A DNA stretch of 64,000 bases. It comes from Sthenelais limicola. Its lineage: Eukaryota > Annelida > Polychaeta > Phyllodocida > Sigalionidae. Of the stretch, positions 9,671 to 20,646 are shown piece after piece. The position numbers and the translations under genes were made by a program. Each line of letters starts with the position of its first letter. Positions within the stretch are counted from its first letter, which is position 1. The notes under the pieces are model-generated. The model was not told the DNA's origin, searched no databases, and was given only the letters and a program-made list of their open reading frames with translations. The stretch is taken from NCBI GenBank assembly GCA_942159475.1, contig OW804095.1, positions 87,929,740-87,993,739 of the forward strand, written 5' to 3'.

Positions 9671-10897
9671 TTATTCCCCCGAAGGGAGAACAAAGGGGTT
9701 TGTGGGAACTCTGGGAGTCAGGGCTTGTATAGCCGCTATAACGGGTTGCATTTTGTTATCCATTACTTCTTCCATGTCTGGCCGTACAGCCGCTCTCATT
9801 TGTGCGAATCGAGTAGGGCATTCTCTAGCAAAATGTCCCTCCAATCCACATTCATAGCAAGTATTCTTACCTCTAAACCTTTTTCCCCCCTTCTGTGCCC
9901 CTCCCTTCCTTTTCTGACCCTGTTGTGACTCTACCTGATTAGAATTGGCAACCGGGGCAGGGTTTGGAACGCTATAAGGCGGAAATGTAGGCAAATAGGA
10001 TGGTTGCACAAAGGGAAACTGAGTCTGGTTCTGAACTGGTGGTGCATGAACTGTTACCGATGAAGGTTGAGATCTTTCCCTCCCCAAGAGCTCTACCATA
10101 TTTCTTAATGCTTTTAATTCGTCCATCATAGCTTTTGTTCCAACATTGGTCTCCCCAGTAGAGGTCGGTGGAGTCAGAGTTTGGGTTGGCGTCCGAAGTT
10201 TTGGGAGTAAGGCGCCTATTTCCATAGGTTCCTCTCTCCTTTCACCTCTAGCTGGAGCATCGGCTAACGTATGGGTATACGCTGCCGTTGTTGCCAGGTC
10301 AATTGCTTCCCCCAAAGTCTCTGGTCTGGTTGAGAATACCTCGCACCATACCTGTCTATCGGTGAGCCCACGTATAAAATCTCAAGCTAATTGTGACTGA
10401 ATTACAGGCAAGGCCAAAATGCCTGGTTCATAAGCCCTTAGAACTGTTTCCTGGTATTTACGGCCATAAAATCGTATGTCTTCGTATGGGAGTTGATGGA
10501 TCCCCTTCAACTTCTCTCTAAGTTGAGTGGTCTCCTCTTCTCCCATAAACAAGCGAATTATTTCCTGTTTTACACCCTCCCATGTGCGTTCCGCTCCCTG
10601 TGCTTCTACATAAGATTCGATGGAACGTGCTAATGATCCCTGCGCTAACAATATAACTGCTTCTATGGCTATGTTATCATGCGCTCCTACTGTGATTCTA
10701 ACTCTGTCCAACCCCTCTAACCACTCTCTGAGTGATTCTTTGTTGGTCCCATCGTTAGGACCCAGCAAGGTTGCATGTCTCTCCATACGCCTTCTAACTA
10801 CTTCTATTGACGCATAGTGCGCTTTACGATCAGCATCATTGAGTGCATTTACCTCTTCGGCGGTGATTTCCCAGTTAATGGGTGTTGTCAACACCAT
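9671..10897 (-). pseudogene. Gag polyprotein, one in-frame stop
   Basis: Structural capsid/nucleocapsid precursor of the LTR element. It starts at 10897 with MVLTTPINWEITAEEV. A single TGA near 10382 interrupts an otherwise continuous frame, which goes on to a Pro/Gln-rich region and the zinc knuckle CYECGLEGHFARECP (C-x2-C-x4-H-x4-C, near 9850). Basic residues precede the knuckle (KRKGGAQKGGKRFRGK). The middle portion (EGLDRVRITVG to GIHQLPYEDIRFYGRKY) has the look of a retrotransposon gag domain. It ends in LPSGE* just before the protease frame. Only the stop prevents full-length Gag, so it must be a recent mutation or be bypassed. Confidence 0.9.
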
Positions 10898-11084
10898 TTT
10901 GGAGGTAATTGAATTAGCTGATTATGTGTAAAGATGAATTACTATTACCTGCTTGATTTGGAATATTCTATTTCTATATAGAGAATTTGGAATATTAATT
11001 TTTGCCTAGATCCAACGTAACAATTTTTGTGCAGGTATTTCCAAAAACAACAATTTTGATCTCTTTAGTCCCTATTCTTACCCA

Positions 11085-11294
11085 TTACATTTTATCCCAA
11101 TGGTAAGACATAGTGTCTAGCTGTTCAATGCTGATCTGAATCACACTTTCAGAGGTGCCTACGCAGTCGTTCCAATCCTCAGGTTCTGCGATCTGTGGAT
11201 AACCATCATTGAATATCTCCTCTAGGAAAATATCCTCAGCTTGGAGGTATTGTGGGAACTCTTCCACATACTCAATTCTTTCCGCCGGTGGCAT
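11085..11294 (-). CDS. Small acidic leader ORF in the LTR element
   Basis: 69 codons between the primer-binding site and gag, starting MPPAERIEYVEEFPQYL, strongly acidic (many Glu/Asp). I know no family for it. It sits where some retroelements carry upstream ORFs, so it may be a leader peptide or chance. Confidence 0.3.
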   Translation of the reverse strand: MPPAERIEYVEEFPQYLQAEDIFLEEIFNDGYPQIAEPEDWNDCVGTSESVIQISIEQLDTMSYHWDKM

Positions 11295-11491
11295 GTCTAA
11301 AATACTATCTCTACAGGATAAAGTAAGATAATACTTGTGTGATCAGCTAATGCACCTTCCAATAAAAGCCCAGCTCAGAGTCCCAAACATACAACACCCA
11401 TAAATACAATGGCAGTTTTGAAAAAGGCACACTCACCTGACTACTTTTGCTTGCTTCCAAGGTCGGCTACTGATCTGACCAACTAACTAGT

Positions 11492-11509
11492 CCCTAATCA
11501 TGGTCGCCA
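11492..11509 (-). promoter_or_regulatory. tRNA primer-binding site
   Basis: Immediately inside the 5' LTR the minus strand reads TGGCGACCATGATTAGGG. The TGG start pairs with a tRNA CCA end, as expected for a minus-strand primer site one base from the LTR. I did not assign the tRNA. Confidence 0.75.
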
Positions 11510-11510
11510 A

Positions 11511-12129
11511 TGAAGAAATGCGGGCCATTCTTCGTAATAATTCAGGGTCAGTAGTTGGGCGAGAAATTAATCAACGCAACACACAGAGATGTATGCTTCG
11601 AATCAGTACCAGCCTCGGAAGAGACCGATTCTCATCTTTTCTTTATTCTTATACTAGACAGATTAGAACGAATACACTGGTCCTGCGCTGATTGGCTTTG
11701 GTCCCGTTGGTCCAATTAATTGACAGGTTAGATTAGAGATCCAATCAGCCACAGAATAAAAATGACAGACACTTATTAAAACGAGGCTCAGACTGACCAC
11801 TGCCACTCTGACCAATCTCTTTGGGTGGTGACCAGGTCACAGGGTTATCTCCCCTCCCCTCTCCCTCCCACTCTTTAATCAGTATTCCCTCCCCTCCCCT
11901 GACCTGGCGGTCAGCCCCTCCCCTCCTTTCCCATGTGATCGACTTTGAGATAACGGTCAGACCTGGATCTCACCTGTACCTTTGGACTTTGGGATGATAA
12001 GAAATCCGCGAGCGTTGTGGCGGTAAGAAAGTGTGGGTAGCCTTCTGGCCGGTAGGGGCGCGACGAATGTCTGGCTGAATGAGACAACTTTAACTCAAAA
12101 TTAGACAATTTAGGCTTGTCAATTTTACA
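11511..12129 (-). repeat. 5' LTR
   Basis: 619-bp copy of the repeat at 6466-7084, same orientation, about five substitutions (for example GGATAAC against GAATAAA). Followed by target duplicate ACAT at 12130-12133. Confidence 0.95.
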
Positions 12130-12497
12130 ACATAACTGCCTGACTATTAGGGAGACAGCTATGTTTCAGATTTATAATCAGACGTTTAGTTTTTCCGTAA
12201 TAAATTATTTCCGTTGGCCACATCAAGGAATTGGAATCGATATAAACCACCCTATTCTGCGCCCGCACATTTTTTTTATAAATTTTATAAATTTATAATT
12301 TTTTCAAAGTGATTTATTCACAAGATTTCTTTTTTGAAATCTTCCTATTTTTTTAGGGTTTATTCCTTCTCATCATATAAATATGTGTACCAAATCTCAA
12401 GACATTGCATTGAATATATCATTGTGTTTTGAAGGTTATTGTAAGCCTGCAGCATAACTCAGGTACATGATATTAGGAGTGTATTCCATGGGAATGT
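12130..12497. other. Continuation of the Penelope-like unit, then A+T-rich sequence
   Basis: 12130-12240 resembles 6227-6345 and so is the pre-insertion neighbour of 6465. The rest is A+T-rich with no gene seen. Confidence 0.5.
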
Positions 12498-12965
12498 TAG
12501 TCAAAGCGTCCTGGTGTCAAAGCGTCCTGATCAAAAGCGTACTGTATCATTGGTCATAGTGTCCTGTGCTGTGAGTCAAAGCGTCCTAGGTGTGAGGGGA
12601 AAGCTTTCCCGCTTAGCCTCAGGTATTGAATGTAACTTATGAACTTCCATAGTATGGCTGTACGAAGGACGTGCCACCCAAATGTGGCCGCAGACTGTAG
12701 TATTCTGGTACTTTTCCCTCATTGGACGGCAGTTGCCGTGTTACTCGGGTTAAATTCTACTCTACTCTTTTCTACTCTAGTCAAAGCGTCCTAGGTGTGA
12801 GGGGAAAGCTTTCCCGCTTAGCCTCAGGTATTGAATGTAACTTATGAACTTCCATAGTATGGCTGTACGAAGGACGTGCCACCCAAATATGGCCGCAGAC
12901 TGTAGTATTCTGGTACTTTTCCCTCATTGGACGGCAGTTGCCATGTTACTCAGGTTAATTTCTAC
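12498..12965. repeat. 205-bp tandem duplication plus TCAAAGCGTCCT mini-array
   Basis: The word TCAAAGCGTCCT and variants occur at 12501, 12517 and 12531. A longer unit then starts at 12575 (GTCAAAGCGTCCTAGGTGTG) and repeats at 12780 with a 205-bp period and few differences. Each long unit contains GGGGAAAGCTTTCCCGCTTAG, a short palindrome. Confidence 0.85.
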
Positions 12966-13059
12966 TCTTTCTGTCTGTCTGTCTTTCTCACTTCACTCAC
13001 CAAGGAGATCGGGTTACTTTAGTGTTTTACCAGCGGTAAATAGATAGATATAGACGTTG

Positions 13060-16000
13060 TATTACCCTACACAGTATCAAAAATTTGAATCTGACAGGGA
13101 TATTTAAAAGTTGTCTGAGTGCCCTGCGGAAATTTCATAATCTCACAAGAAAAATATGAATAACCTATTAATAAATATTTTTTATTTATATTTGCGAAAT
13201 ACACCGTCAGTTGGGACATGTTGGCCTATCATCAAACCTTTCAAAAAATGAACAATTTAGATGAAGTACACTTATCTATGACATTGCATGATAACCATTG
13301 GAAAGGAAAGGAGCTGTGTTGTCTCGTATACAATATTTTCATGAATTGTATTTCTTTCACTTTTTCTTTTAAATTTCGAATGAACAATTATTATAAAAAA
13401 GTTAGTCTCAGCTCCTTTAATCACAAAGGGGAAAATACAAAATGCAAATAGTTTTTTGTCTCCTATATTTAACATGAATACATGGATTCACTTTTCATTG
13501 GATTCAACCATTGTGAGCTATTCTAAACTTTATTTTAAACTTTATTTTTCTTTGGCCAAGAAGTGGCAATAAAAAGAATATCTCCTATATTGTTCCCCCA
13601 AAACGTTTAGTAAATGGTCGGATTCCTGTTATGAAGTAGAAAATATTGGCTCTACAATCCAAGTGCCGAAAGCACTTGTTCTATATAATATGGAGAAGAA
13701 ATACGTCATACATGGTCATACATCATTTCTAAAGATACTCAATCGATACCCATCTTGTTGCCTGGATTGGTTGCCATGGCTACATCGACACCCAAACGAG
13801 TAACATCCAATGTGTGTGTCCCAGAGACCCGACGTAATCTCACCGCTCTCCATCTAAACTGCCTTTGTCAGATTAAAGATCAAAGTCTGGGCGTTTTTCC
13901 TTGTTTGTTTGACAAGGTAAGGACCCAGGCAAAGAACTGTCATAGACCTATGGCTTTCCACACTTCAGTATGGCATCTGAACATCTTTGCAATTCATATC
14001 ATATATGTCATAAGTTATTTTGAATATGGCATGAGAAATTTATATAGGGACCTTGTTTATTAATTAAAGGATTGGGTCGTCACAAAATGTAAAAACGGCA
14101 GCTTTAAACACTTAGTAAATTCTCCTAAATGAGGGTAAAAATGTAAAATGCCAAAAATATATTTGGTATTGCATTGATTTTAAAAAGACAGTTCGGTTAT
14201 GTCAATTGAACTGTTTGATCCTCATTTTTGTCCTAAACTAGGGTTATTTGAGAGGATTGGTGAAGGAGAATAGACGGTGGTATAAGAGTGTAAAGCAAAG
14301 GATACTGAGTGGCATTGCAACGGTTTCAATTGAGAATAGAAGTCATTTTGACTTTTTCCATGGAAAAAAGCAAAATGTTTGTAACGTTTTGGTGGAGAAG
14401 CCAGGCAGGACACAGGACAAACCTGTTGTAGAGGGAGGCTTGAAATTGAAGAAACTTTGGAATTGACCGTGTTTGTTCAGGAGGAGAGAGAATCGTTCAG
14501 GTTGGAAATTGTAGCTTGCGCTTGGAAATTATAAGCACAGATAGCTACAGATGTGAGAATTATAGTGAGTAACAATTTTAGAGAGAAGCACATCACGTTT
14601 GTAATACCATTGTAGGTTAGCACTGCTCTGAACTTGTATTTAACCACCCGGAGCAAGCAAGACACTTACATTTGGTTCTGAGATCTTCTAGTCGAAAGGA
14701 AATATCCCTTTTTTCTTTTAATTTTTTATTCATTTTAGGCCAATAATATTATGTTTAAACCTCTTGCACCTCCAAAACCACACATGTAGCAGTAACAGCC
14801 ACCATTGATTAAGCGATCCCTAACCTAACCTAACAAGAGCATAGAGGAATATATTGATGATGTAACATGGCACTGGTCGACATGGCAGCGTTTAGCTAAG
14901 TGCAGGAGAAAACTCTGTTTATGGACGTATACTTAACTTACCTATATCTAACCAAGGGAATCCGAGTAACTAAGTGCTAGGAGTCTACTCATACCTTCAT
15001 TTGATACAATATAAAGGTACAGTGACATTAATAACTGACATTCTTCAATGAATCAAACACCTCATCCACCTCCGTTATCATCGCTCACTAACACTGCTGA
15101 CTCAACAACAACACCGGCACTACCACTAGCTATTAGAAGAGTATTCCTCATGTAAAGGAGAAAATTTAAGGTAATTATCCACCTGCAAAACCTGAATCTC
15201 CAGCTATAGAAGCAGGGTCAATGTCACCAAATGTACCTAATCCTGACTATAGCTTGGATTAGGAATCACAAGATTTTAAATGACTGTCAAAGACGGTTGA
15301 TAATTCGATAGCATATCAATGGCATATCAGGCCACAATAAATTTCAATATATTGATTCTGACACCACTCTTGAACCAAAACCAGCTCAGACCCCAGTAGG
15401 CCCTACTTCTGACACTGAGCATCAAACACCTGACCTTTTGACCCCACTGACGTACACTTTTGATCACTCACAAATCTTTTTTTCAAAATTGTTCAAAATG
15501 GTGGACTCAAGCGAGAAAGCCCCTTGCTACAGTTACGCTGAAAGTTGTATCTTTGGACTAGACTAACACAATTAATAGTTCTTTTTTTTCAAAGTTCAAA
15601 GTTCCATTTCAAAGAGATTTACATATTTTTGGATGCAAAGTTCGGTTTGTTTCCTGTGTATCCACACTGTACAAACAGCGTGGTAGATCTTTGTGTATTG
15701 TCGCTTCTTTGGGGGTCAAGGACGTTTTAACCGGAAGTAAGGCTCTCACACTGGTGGCCTTGACCTTTCGGTAACTTCAACAAAAAGTCTTTAAAATGCT
15801 TTATATGTCATATACTGAGCTTTTCAAGGTGTCAAGGTGTTATGGCTGGAATATCAAAGCTTCATATCCTAGTAAAAGCAAGTATTCAGTGGTGAAGGTC
15901 CTGCTGTGTGTCTCTCTCTGTCAATGTTTGAGATTCTCCCTACCTCGCTAGCAATGCTGAAGGCTTAGCCGGGCACCAAAAGATGAGTGTCAACCAAAAG

Positions 16001-17275
16001 CAAGGGTAATTGTCGAAGTGTTGGATATAGTCACAATCCTGATTAGCTTATAGTCATATACTGAAAGCGTTGGCTGTTCAAGTATGATTTCCTAGAAAAA
16101 AACCTGAAAATAAATGGGGAGCGATCCCCTTCACTCCTATTGACTCAGAGTAGCCACCGGAAGTTCTCACTCGCAATTTCAAGTTAATCCTAACAAATAT
16201 GATGACTGAACTTAAAAATCCCAACACCACGATTCAAACAACGCAGACAGAAACTTTGATATCTCAAAATGTAACCATGGTAGTTGAGATCAAACAACTA
16301 TCATCTGATCTTTCACAGCATAAATTACATTACAATTATTATTATTATGAAACTTTTATTCAGTTTACATATACATCAAATTAAAACATGAAATGGACAA
16401 GACCTTCTTTAATGTAGATCGTCCAGGCAATCCATTAAATATAGTTGGATGTATGATATAGACAAAGCGAATATAAAGAATACGAAAGTGTAAACCGTTA
16501 TAAATATTAGGAAGTGTCCGTCATATAGATATAATAATCACGTGGCAATGTTCTTTCTCTGCTTTTTTCTTGCATTTTTATATTTTTCTTGTACTATGTA
16601 GTTGCTGTTCTTCAGGCTGTAGAAGGAGCTGCTCTTCATTGTCATGACTATCCTTTTAGCTGCTTTGTTGATGTATTGTCAGTTTTTCATGAGTAATAAC
16701 TGTTCAAGGAATTGTTTCATAAGTAATAACTCTTTAAATATCAATATCCTGAACAATGCTCTAATACTTTTCACAATGGTCTGTAATAATTTAGACTCAG
16801 TTGTTATTTTTCTGTATCTCGTCTTCAATTCTTATTAATAGTATAGTTTTAATTGGCTACATCAATCCATCTACTGAGTGATGATCAATCGGTTTGATGA
16901 GTAGACATAATCATAAATTAATCAATGATGGACATATTTAAATGTAGTTTTCTAGACTGATTTCGTAATTTATAAAACATGAAAGATCCAAACTATACTG
17001 TTAGGATTTACAGATTCACATCATTAAACAAACAATTATTAGAACTTAATTCATTCATAATGGTTTGGTTTGTTAGAAAAAGTACAAATTCAACAAGTTT
17101 TCCCAGCAATCTTTCCCTCATGTGCTTACCGTCCTAAACCAGCCTTACCAGCCTTAAAACATAGGTCCTATATGCCTATTAGGTCCTACATGCCTATTTG
17201 CTCCCCTCCAATATCCCCGTCCCTAGTTGCCTAACAGAAATAGTTTTGCAGCAATCTTATCACAGTTAAAGCATG
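13060..17275. other. Long stretch without a recognisable gene
   Basis: A+T-rich. A dispersed repeat copy lies at 14095-14275. The segment 15045-15480 is Pro/Thr/Ser-rich in broken plus-strand frames, and 16199-16330 encodes a Thr/Gln-rich possible coiled coil (TELKNPNTTIQTTQTETLIS). Both could be decayed ORF1 or gag remnants, but I cannot support that. 16335-16390 looks like an A/T-rich retroposon tail. Confidence 0.4.
14095..14275. repeat. Dispersed repeat, copy 1
   Basis: Shares ordered phrases with 24595-24790: TTGGTATTGCATTGATT against TTGGCATTGCATTGATTC, then TTGAACTGT, and GGGTTATTTGAGAGGATTGGTGAAG against GGGTTATTGGAGAGGATTGG. No coding capacity; a decayed retroposon or MITE family. 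Confidence 0.65.
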
Positions 17276-17279
17276 GGCT

Positions 17280-17925
17280 GGGTATCCCCAACCTTCAGAT
17301 ACTGGTCGGCTTCCTTGGGATAGATATATTTTAGACACCTCTTAAAATCCTTCCTGGTTTTAATTATTCTTGACTTCTGTGGCAAATCGTTCCACAATAT
17401 GGACATCTTATAAATATGATCTTTTAAAATGTTCACTTCTTCTCGGTTAAGGTACTTTCAATATTTTCCCAGAAGCTAGACCTCTGAGAGTGATTGCTCT
17501 GATATCAACATTATCCATTTTGAGCGACTGTCTGAGGGCTAACTCAAGGATATGACTCTGTCTTCTAGTGACCAATGATGCCATATTAGTATTTCTTTGT
17601 ACTCTTATATTTGGGATGTTTCAGTGAGATTTTTATGGCTGCGTTTTGCAGTGACTGTAATCGGTCCAGATATTTTTGTGAAGCCGCTTGATAAAATATA
17701 TCGCCATGATCAATATGTGGCGATAAATTAGTTTTAAATATTAATAATAGTCTTTTTTCGTCACATACTTCATAGAGTTACGATAAAGAGTTTATCTTAA
17801 CTCTTAATGTATCTATCTTTTTTTCCAGGAAAGTTTTAAAATTTAAATGCTTGTCAATCTCAATCCCCAGGAATTTATAGTACCCTACCTCGTCCAGAAC
17901 AGTCTCGCCTATAGTATAGTATAGT
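17280..17925 (-). pseudogene. LINE RT thumb and C-terminal remnant
   Basis: Broken minus-strand frames read VLDEVGYYKFLGIEID, LNFKTFLEKKIDTLRVKIN, then PHIDHGDIFYQA and DRLQSLQNAAIKI, and finally WNDLPQKSR-like words, matching the end of CR1/L2-like reverse transcriptases. Many frameshifts. Confidence 0.75.
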
Positions 17926-17928
17926 ATA

Positions 17929-18305
17929 TGTTAACACTTTTCTTATTTGTATGTAGATACAGCTACATTGGGTATGGAGTTACAGTCTATTCCACCAGGG
18001 GTTTGCCACAGTGCTTTATGTATACTCCTATATGGACCAACAGATGTCCTTCTTATGCACTGCAGCTTATATTGCTAATTACTACTATATTGTATTATAC
18101 TCTGTGTTCTCTGTGTAACATATATATTGTAATGTGACACCCCTATGTATGTTTTATCTACTGCCCCTCTGTGGCAAGGGATAGGCAGGCTCAGTACTCA
18201 CTACTCTGTTTAGTACTGGCCTCCCGAGCCATGTTTATGTGTGTGGAGAATAAAGGGTAATTGTTGACAAGGACCAAGAACCTGAGTTAGTGTTCAGTCA
18301 CTACA
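17929..18305. mobile_element. LTR-like block inside the LINE
   Basis: The right part (18130-18305) starts TGTAATGTGACACC and ends AGTCACTACA, whose complement TGTAGTGACTGAAC makes a short terminal inverted repeat. It contains GAATAAAG and a CAAGGACCAAGAACC motif typical of LTR R/U5 regions. No target duplication is visible at the LINE junctions. The true 5' boundary may be 17929 or 18130. Likely a solo LTR combined with deletion of LINE RT. Confidence 0.5.
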
Positions 18306-18309
18306 CTGG

Positions 18310-18950
18310 TAAACCTATGCAAGAGATTGGCCTATAATTACCTGTATTACTTCTACAACCCTAATGGTGTAACTACTGCAGTTTTAAAATCGACTGGTAC
18401 CTTTGCTGTTTGTATTGATAAATCATACAGATAAGCAAACTGTTTACTAAGGGCTCTCATACATGGTTTCATACATAAATTTTATGCAAGACACTTTATA
18501 ATTATCAATCTTAGATAGAGATAGTTCATCAGCAATGTTGGTTATATTTATGAAGTTACATCTGCTTTTTATATCATCAGCTACATTCCCTCCTTTACAG
18601 GAATCTTCCTTGATTTTCCTTGCCAGGTCGGGCCCAACATTTACAAAATATCTATTAAATTCTTCTGCTTCTTGCTTCCCAGTAAGTCTTTCATCCGGTT
18701 TTGTTGATACTATAATTTCATTACTCCTATTCTTACATTTTTCTATTGACATAATAGGTTTAATGATATCCCAAAACTTATATGGGTCTGATCTGGTAAG
18801 CTCAATTTGTCTTTTCATATAATTATTTTTGGATTTCTTAATTTCTTCATTTAACCAACACCTCTGTCGCCTTGCTTTACTCCACTTGGCACTTAAGCCA
18901 GTAAGCATTCTGGGGTTCTATTTACTTCTTTAAAAGTTTGTATAGGGCAC
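18310..18950 (-). pseudogene. LINE ORF2 linker and RT N-terminus
   Basis: The frame at 18447-18908 reads WLNEEIKKSKNNYMKRQIEL, YKFWDIIKPIM and EEFNRYFVNVGPDLARKI, the well-conserved EEP-RT linker of CR1/L2-like LINEs. Leftwards it continues, with shifts, to QFAYLYDLSIQTAKVPVDFK and NTGNYRPISCI, the start of the RT fingers. It ends at the LTR-like block. Confidence 0.85.
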
Positions 18951-19054
18951 ATTCTGTTTAAATATAATCCTATAGTAAGTATAACAACCTCCACGCTTCA
19001 TCAACATCCCTAGTAAGATAAAATTCAGCCCAGTCCAGGTCCCTTAATATTTTT

Positions 19055-19480
19055 TTTTAATGATTTTATTTATCCAGCTTCTCAAGACAAATATGCACGA
19101 TACAGTCGAGAACAGGTAACACAATACAAGTCTGTGGCGTTCTACCTGCTGCTGCAGTCTACTTGGATTAACATATAATGATAGGAAAAACTACTACATT
19201 TTTGGTGAATTAGATGTGATGTAATATAGTACAGTGCAATAAATGTAAAACATTGAAACTTCAAAGTTGAAACAATATAGAAAAACAGTATAACGAATGG
19301 TAACAAAACTAGAAAACAGTGGTGACATTCCCGGGTACGTGATTATTGGTACCTCTAATGGGTGTTTGATGCAGAAATAATAGACAGAAGACTAGGGTTT
19401 ACAGAAGGTGATTTAGACAGTATACAGTAGGTGTTAAGATGACTAAGGTGAGTGACCTTACCGACCCGATTTCAGGATTA
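19055..19480 (-). mobile_element. Possible short retroposon inserted in the LINE
   Basis: The LINE linker (DLDWAEFYLTRDVDEAWRLL) stops at about 19050, and endonuclease-linker sequence resumes near 19490. The block between is non-coding, and its left end is a run of T, which is a poly(A) end on the minus strand. A SINE-like insertion fits; no target duplication was confirmed. Confidence 0.35.
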
Positions 19481-19559
19481 GTAGGGCTTTGTTTTCTTGT
19501 AAAATTTTGATATCAAGGTTTTTCGTGTTCCTAGCCTCAAAAGTTTCTTGAATATACAT

Positions 19560-20078
19560 ATTCCTTTGTTTTTTAATCTGTAGAAATACCAGTTGGTAAG
19601 TGGTCACTAATATTGATATTTAATGTGCTGCTAGCATTAGTATTTTTTGAATCAGTATATATGTGATCAATTTTTTACGTGGAATTCTTACTGATCCTGG
19701 AGTGTACCTTGATAGTGTGATGCAGGTTGAACTTGCCAAGCAATGTATTAAACCTGTCAGCGTGTTTTGTTTTACTTAACTCAATTACATCGGTATCATA
19801 GTTAAAATCTCCTATTACTAAGATAGTGGAGTCTATGGCATTCAATGCAGTTTCAAGCTGGGCTATTGCCTCCACCATGCATCCTTGTGGCTGTTTATAA
19901 ACATTAAAAATGGTCTTTGTTTTCATAAACTTTTTGGGCAATTCTATAACTTGTATTTCTATGTTCTTGTTAGATACTGTGAGATAATCATTTTCTCCAT
20001 CATTGACCTCAAGAGACTTATGCACATACATGGCAAGGCCTCCACCTCTTCTTTTTAACAATCTTTCAAACTTTATAA
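19560..20078 (-). pseudogene. LINE EEP endonuclease remnant
   Basis: Reads FERLLKRRGGGLAMYVHKSL, NKNIEIQVIELPKKF, VYKQPQGCMVEAIAQLETAL, VIGDFNYDT and, after a stop near 19675, KIDHIYTDS and ISDHLP. These are the EEP GGG, YRPP-like, GDFN, LDHI and SDH blocks. The N-terminus is cut by the Ngaro-like insertion at about 20079. Confidence 0.85.
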
Positions 20079-20181
20079 ATGCTATAGAAACACAATAGAT
20101 GAAGACAAGAAGAATGAGAAGTAAGGCAAGAATTAATGTGCGGAATTCTTCTTTCAAGAAGCAGGGAATCAACCAAACCCC
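20079..20181 (-). repeat. Split direct repeat B2
   Basis: Starts ATGCTATAGAAACACAATAG, contains GAAGACAAGAAGAATGAGAAG and ends AACCAAACCCCC. Matches B1 at 20449-20550. Adjoins LINE endonuclease on its left. Confidence 0.9.
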
Positions 20182-20222
20182 CTTCTTTATTCATAAAGAA
20201 AAAAAGAGAAAAAAAAACAACG

Positions 20223-20387
20223 AACCAATCCAAGTCTTTGAATCTTTTCCACATCTGACTCACCAGATCACTAGCTGGCCTCTGAGGAGGTAAGGGTAAG
20301 GCATGTCAGGAGAGAGTCTAATATTATATATATATATCTGGTCACATAAGGCAGTTCGGTAGTAGGTAGTTGGTGAGTGTCGATAAA
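20223..20387 (-). repeat. Split direct repeat A2
   Basis: AACCAATCCAAGTCTTTGAA to GTGAGTGTCGATAAA, matching A1 at 23323-23483 apart from a longer TA run and a few substitutions. Confidence 0.92.
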
Positions 20388-20448
20388 CTCTTCCAGCATT
20401 TATAAGCAGATTAACAAAGTCAATCTTAACAAGTCAATCAAAGTCAAA

Positions 20449-20550
20449 TGCTATGGAAACACAAAAGGTGAAGACAAGAAGAATGAGAAGCAAGGGGAGT
20501 ATTTACGTGCAAACTTCTTCTTTCGAGAAGCAGGGAATTGACCAAACCCC
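20449..20550 (-). repeat. Split direct repeat B1
   Basis: TGCTATGGAAACACAAAAGG to GACCAAACCCC; same family as B2, lying between recombinase gene and A2. Confidence 0.9.
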
Positions 20551-20646
20551 AGCCATAATGGAAAAATAATATAATGTATATGAATATTAACACCAGAGGC
20601 AAAGGGGGTATTGAAGAGTGAGCAGGATCCATCAATGGGTGAAATA

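Larger units (their letters stand above)
6466..12129 (-). mobile_element. Retrovirus-like LTR retrotransposon with large internal deletion
   Basis: Two 619-bp direct repeats (6466-7084 and 11511-12129), both TG...CA, differ at about five positions by eye. They are flanked by ACAT at 6462-6465 and 12130-12133, a 4-bp target-site duplication. In the minus direction the order is 5' LTR, primer-binding site, leader, gag, protease, env anchor, 3' UTR, 3' LTR. Reverse transcriptase, RNase H, integrase and most of the envelope ectodomain are missing. The near identity of the LTRs says the insertion is recent, so the deletion derivative may have been moved in trans by an intact relative. Confidence 0.93.
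17275..20078 (-). mobile_element. Decayed LINE, cut by LTR-like, retroposon-like and Ngaro insertions
   Basis: Minus-strand EEP endonuclease (20078 to 19560), inter-domain linker and RT start (18950 to 18310), then RT C-terminal part (17925 to 17280), in correct order. The RT core between the CIGLP-like and VGYYKFLGIEID blocks is missing and replaced by an LTR-like block. Its 5' side ends where the Ngaro-like element begins. Confidence 0.8.
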
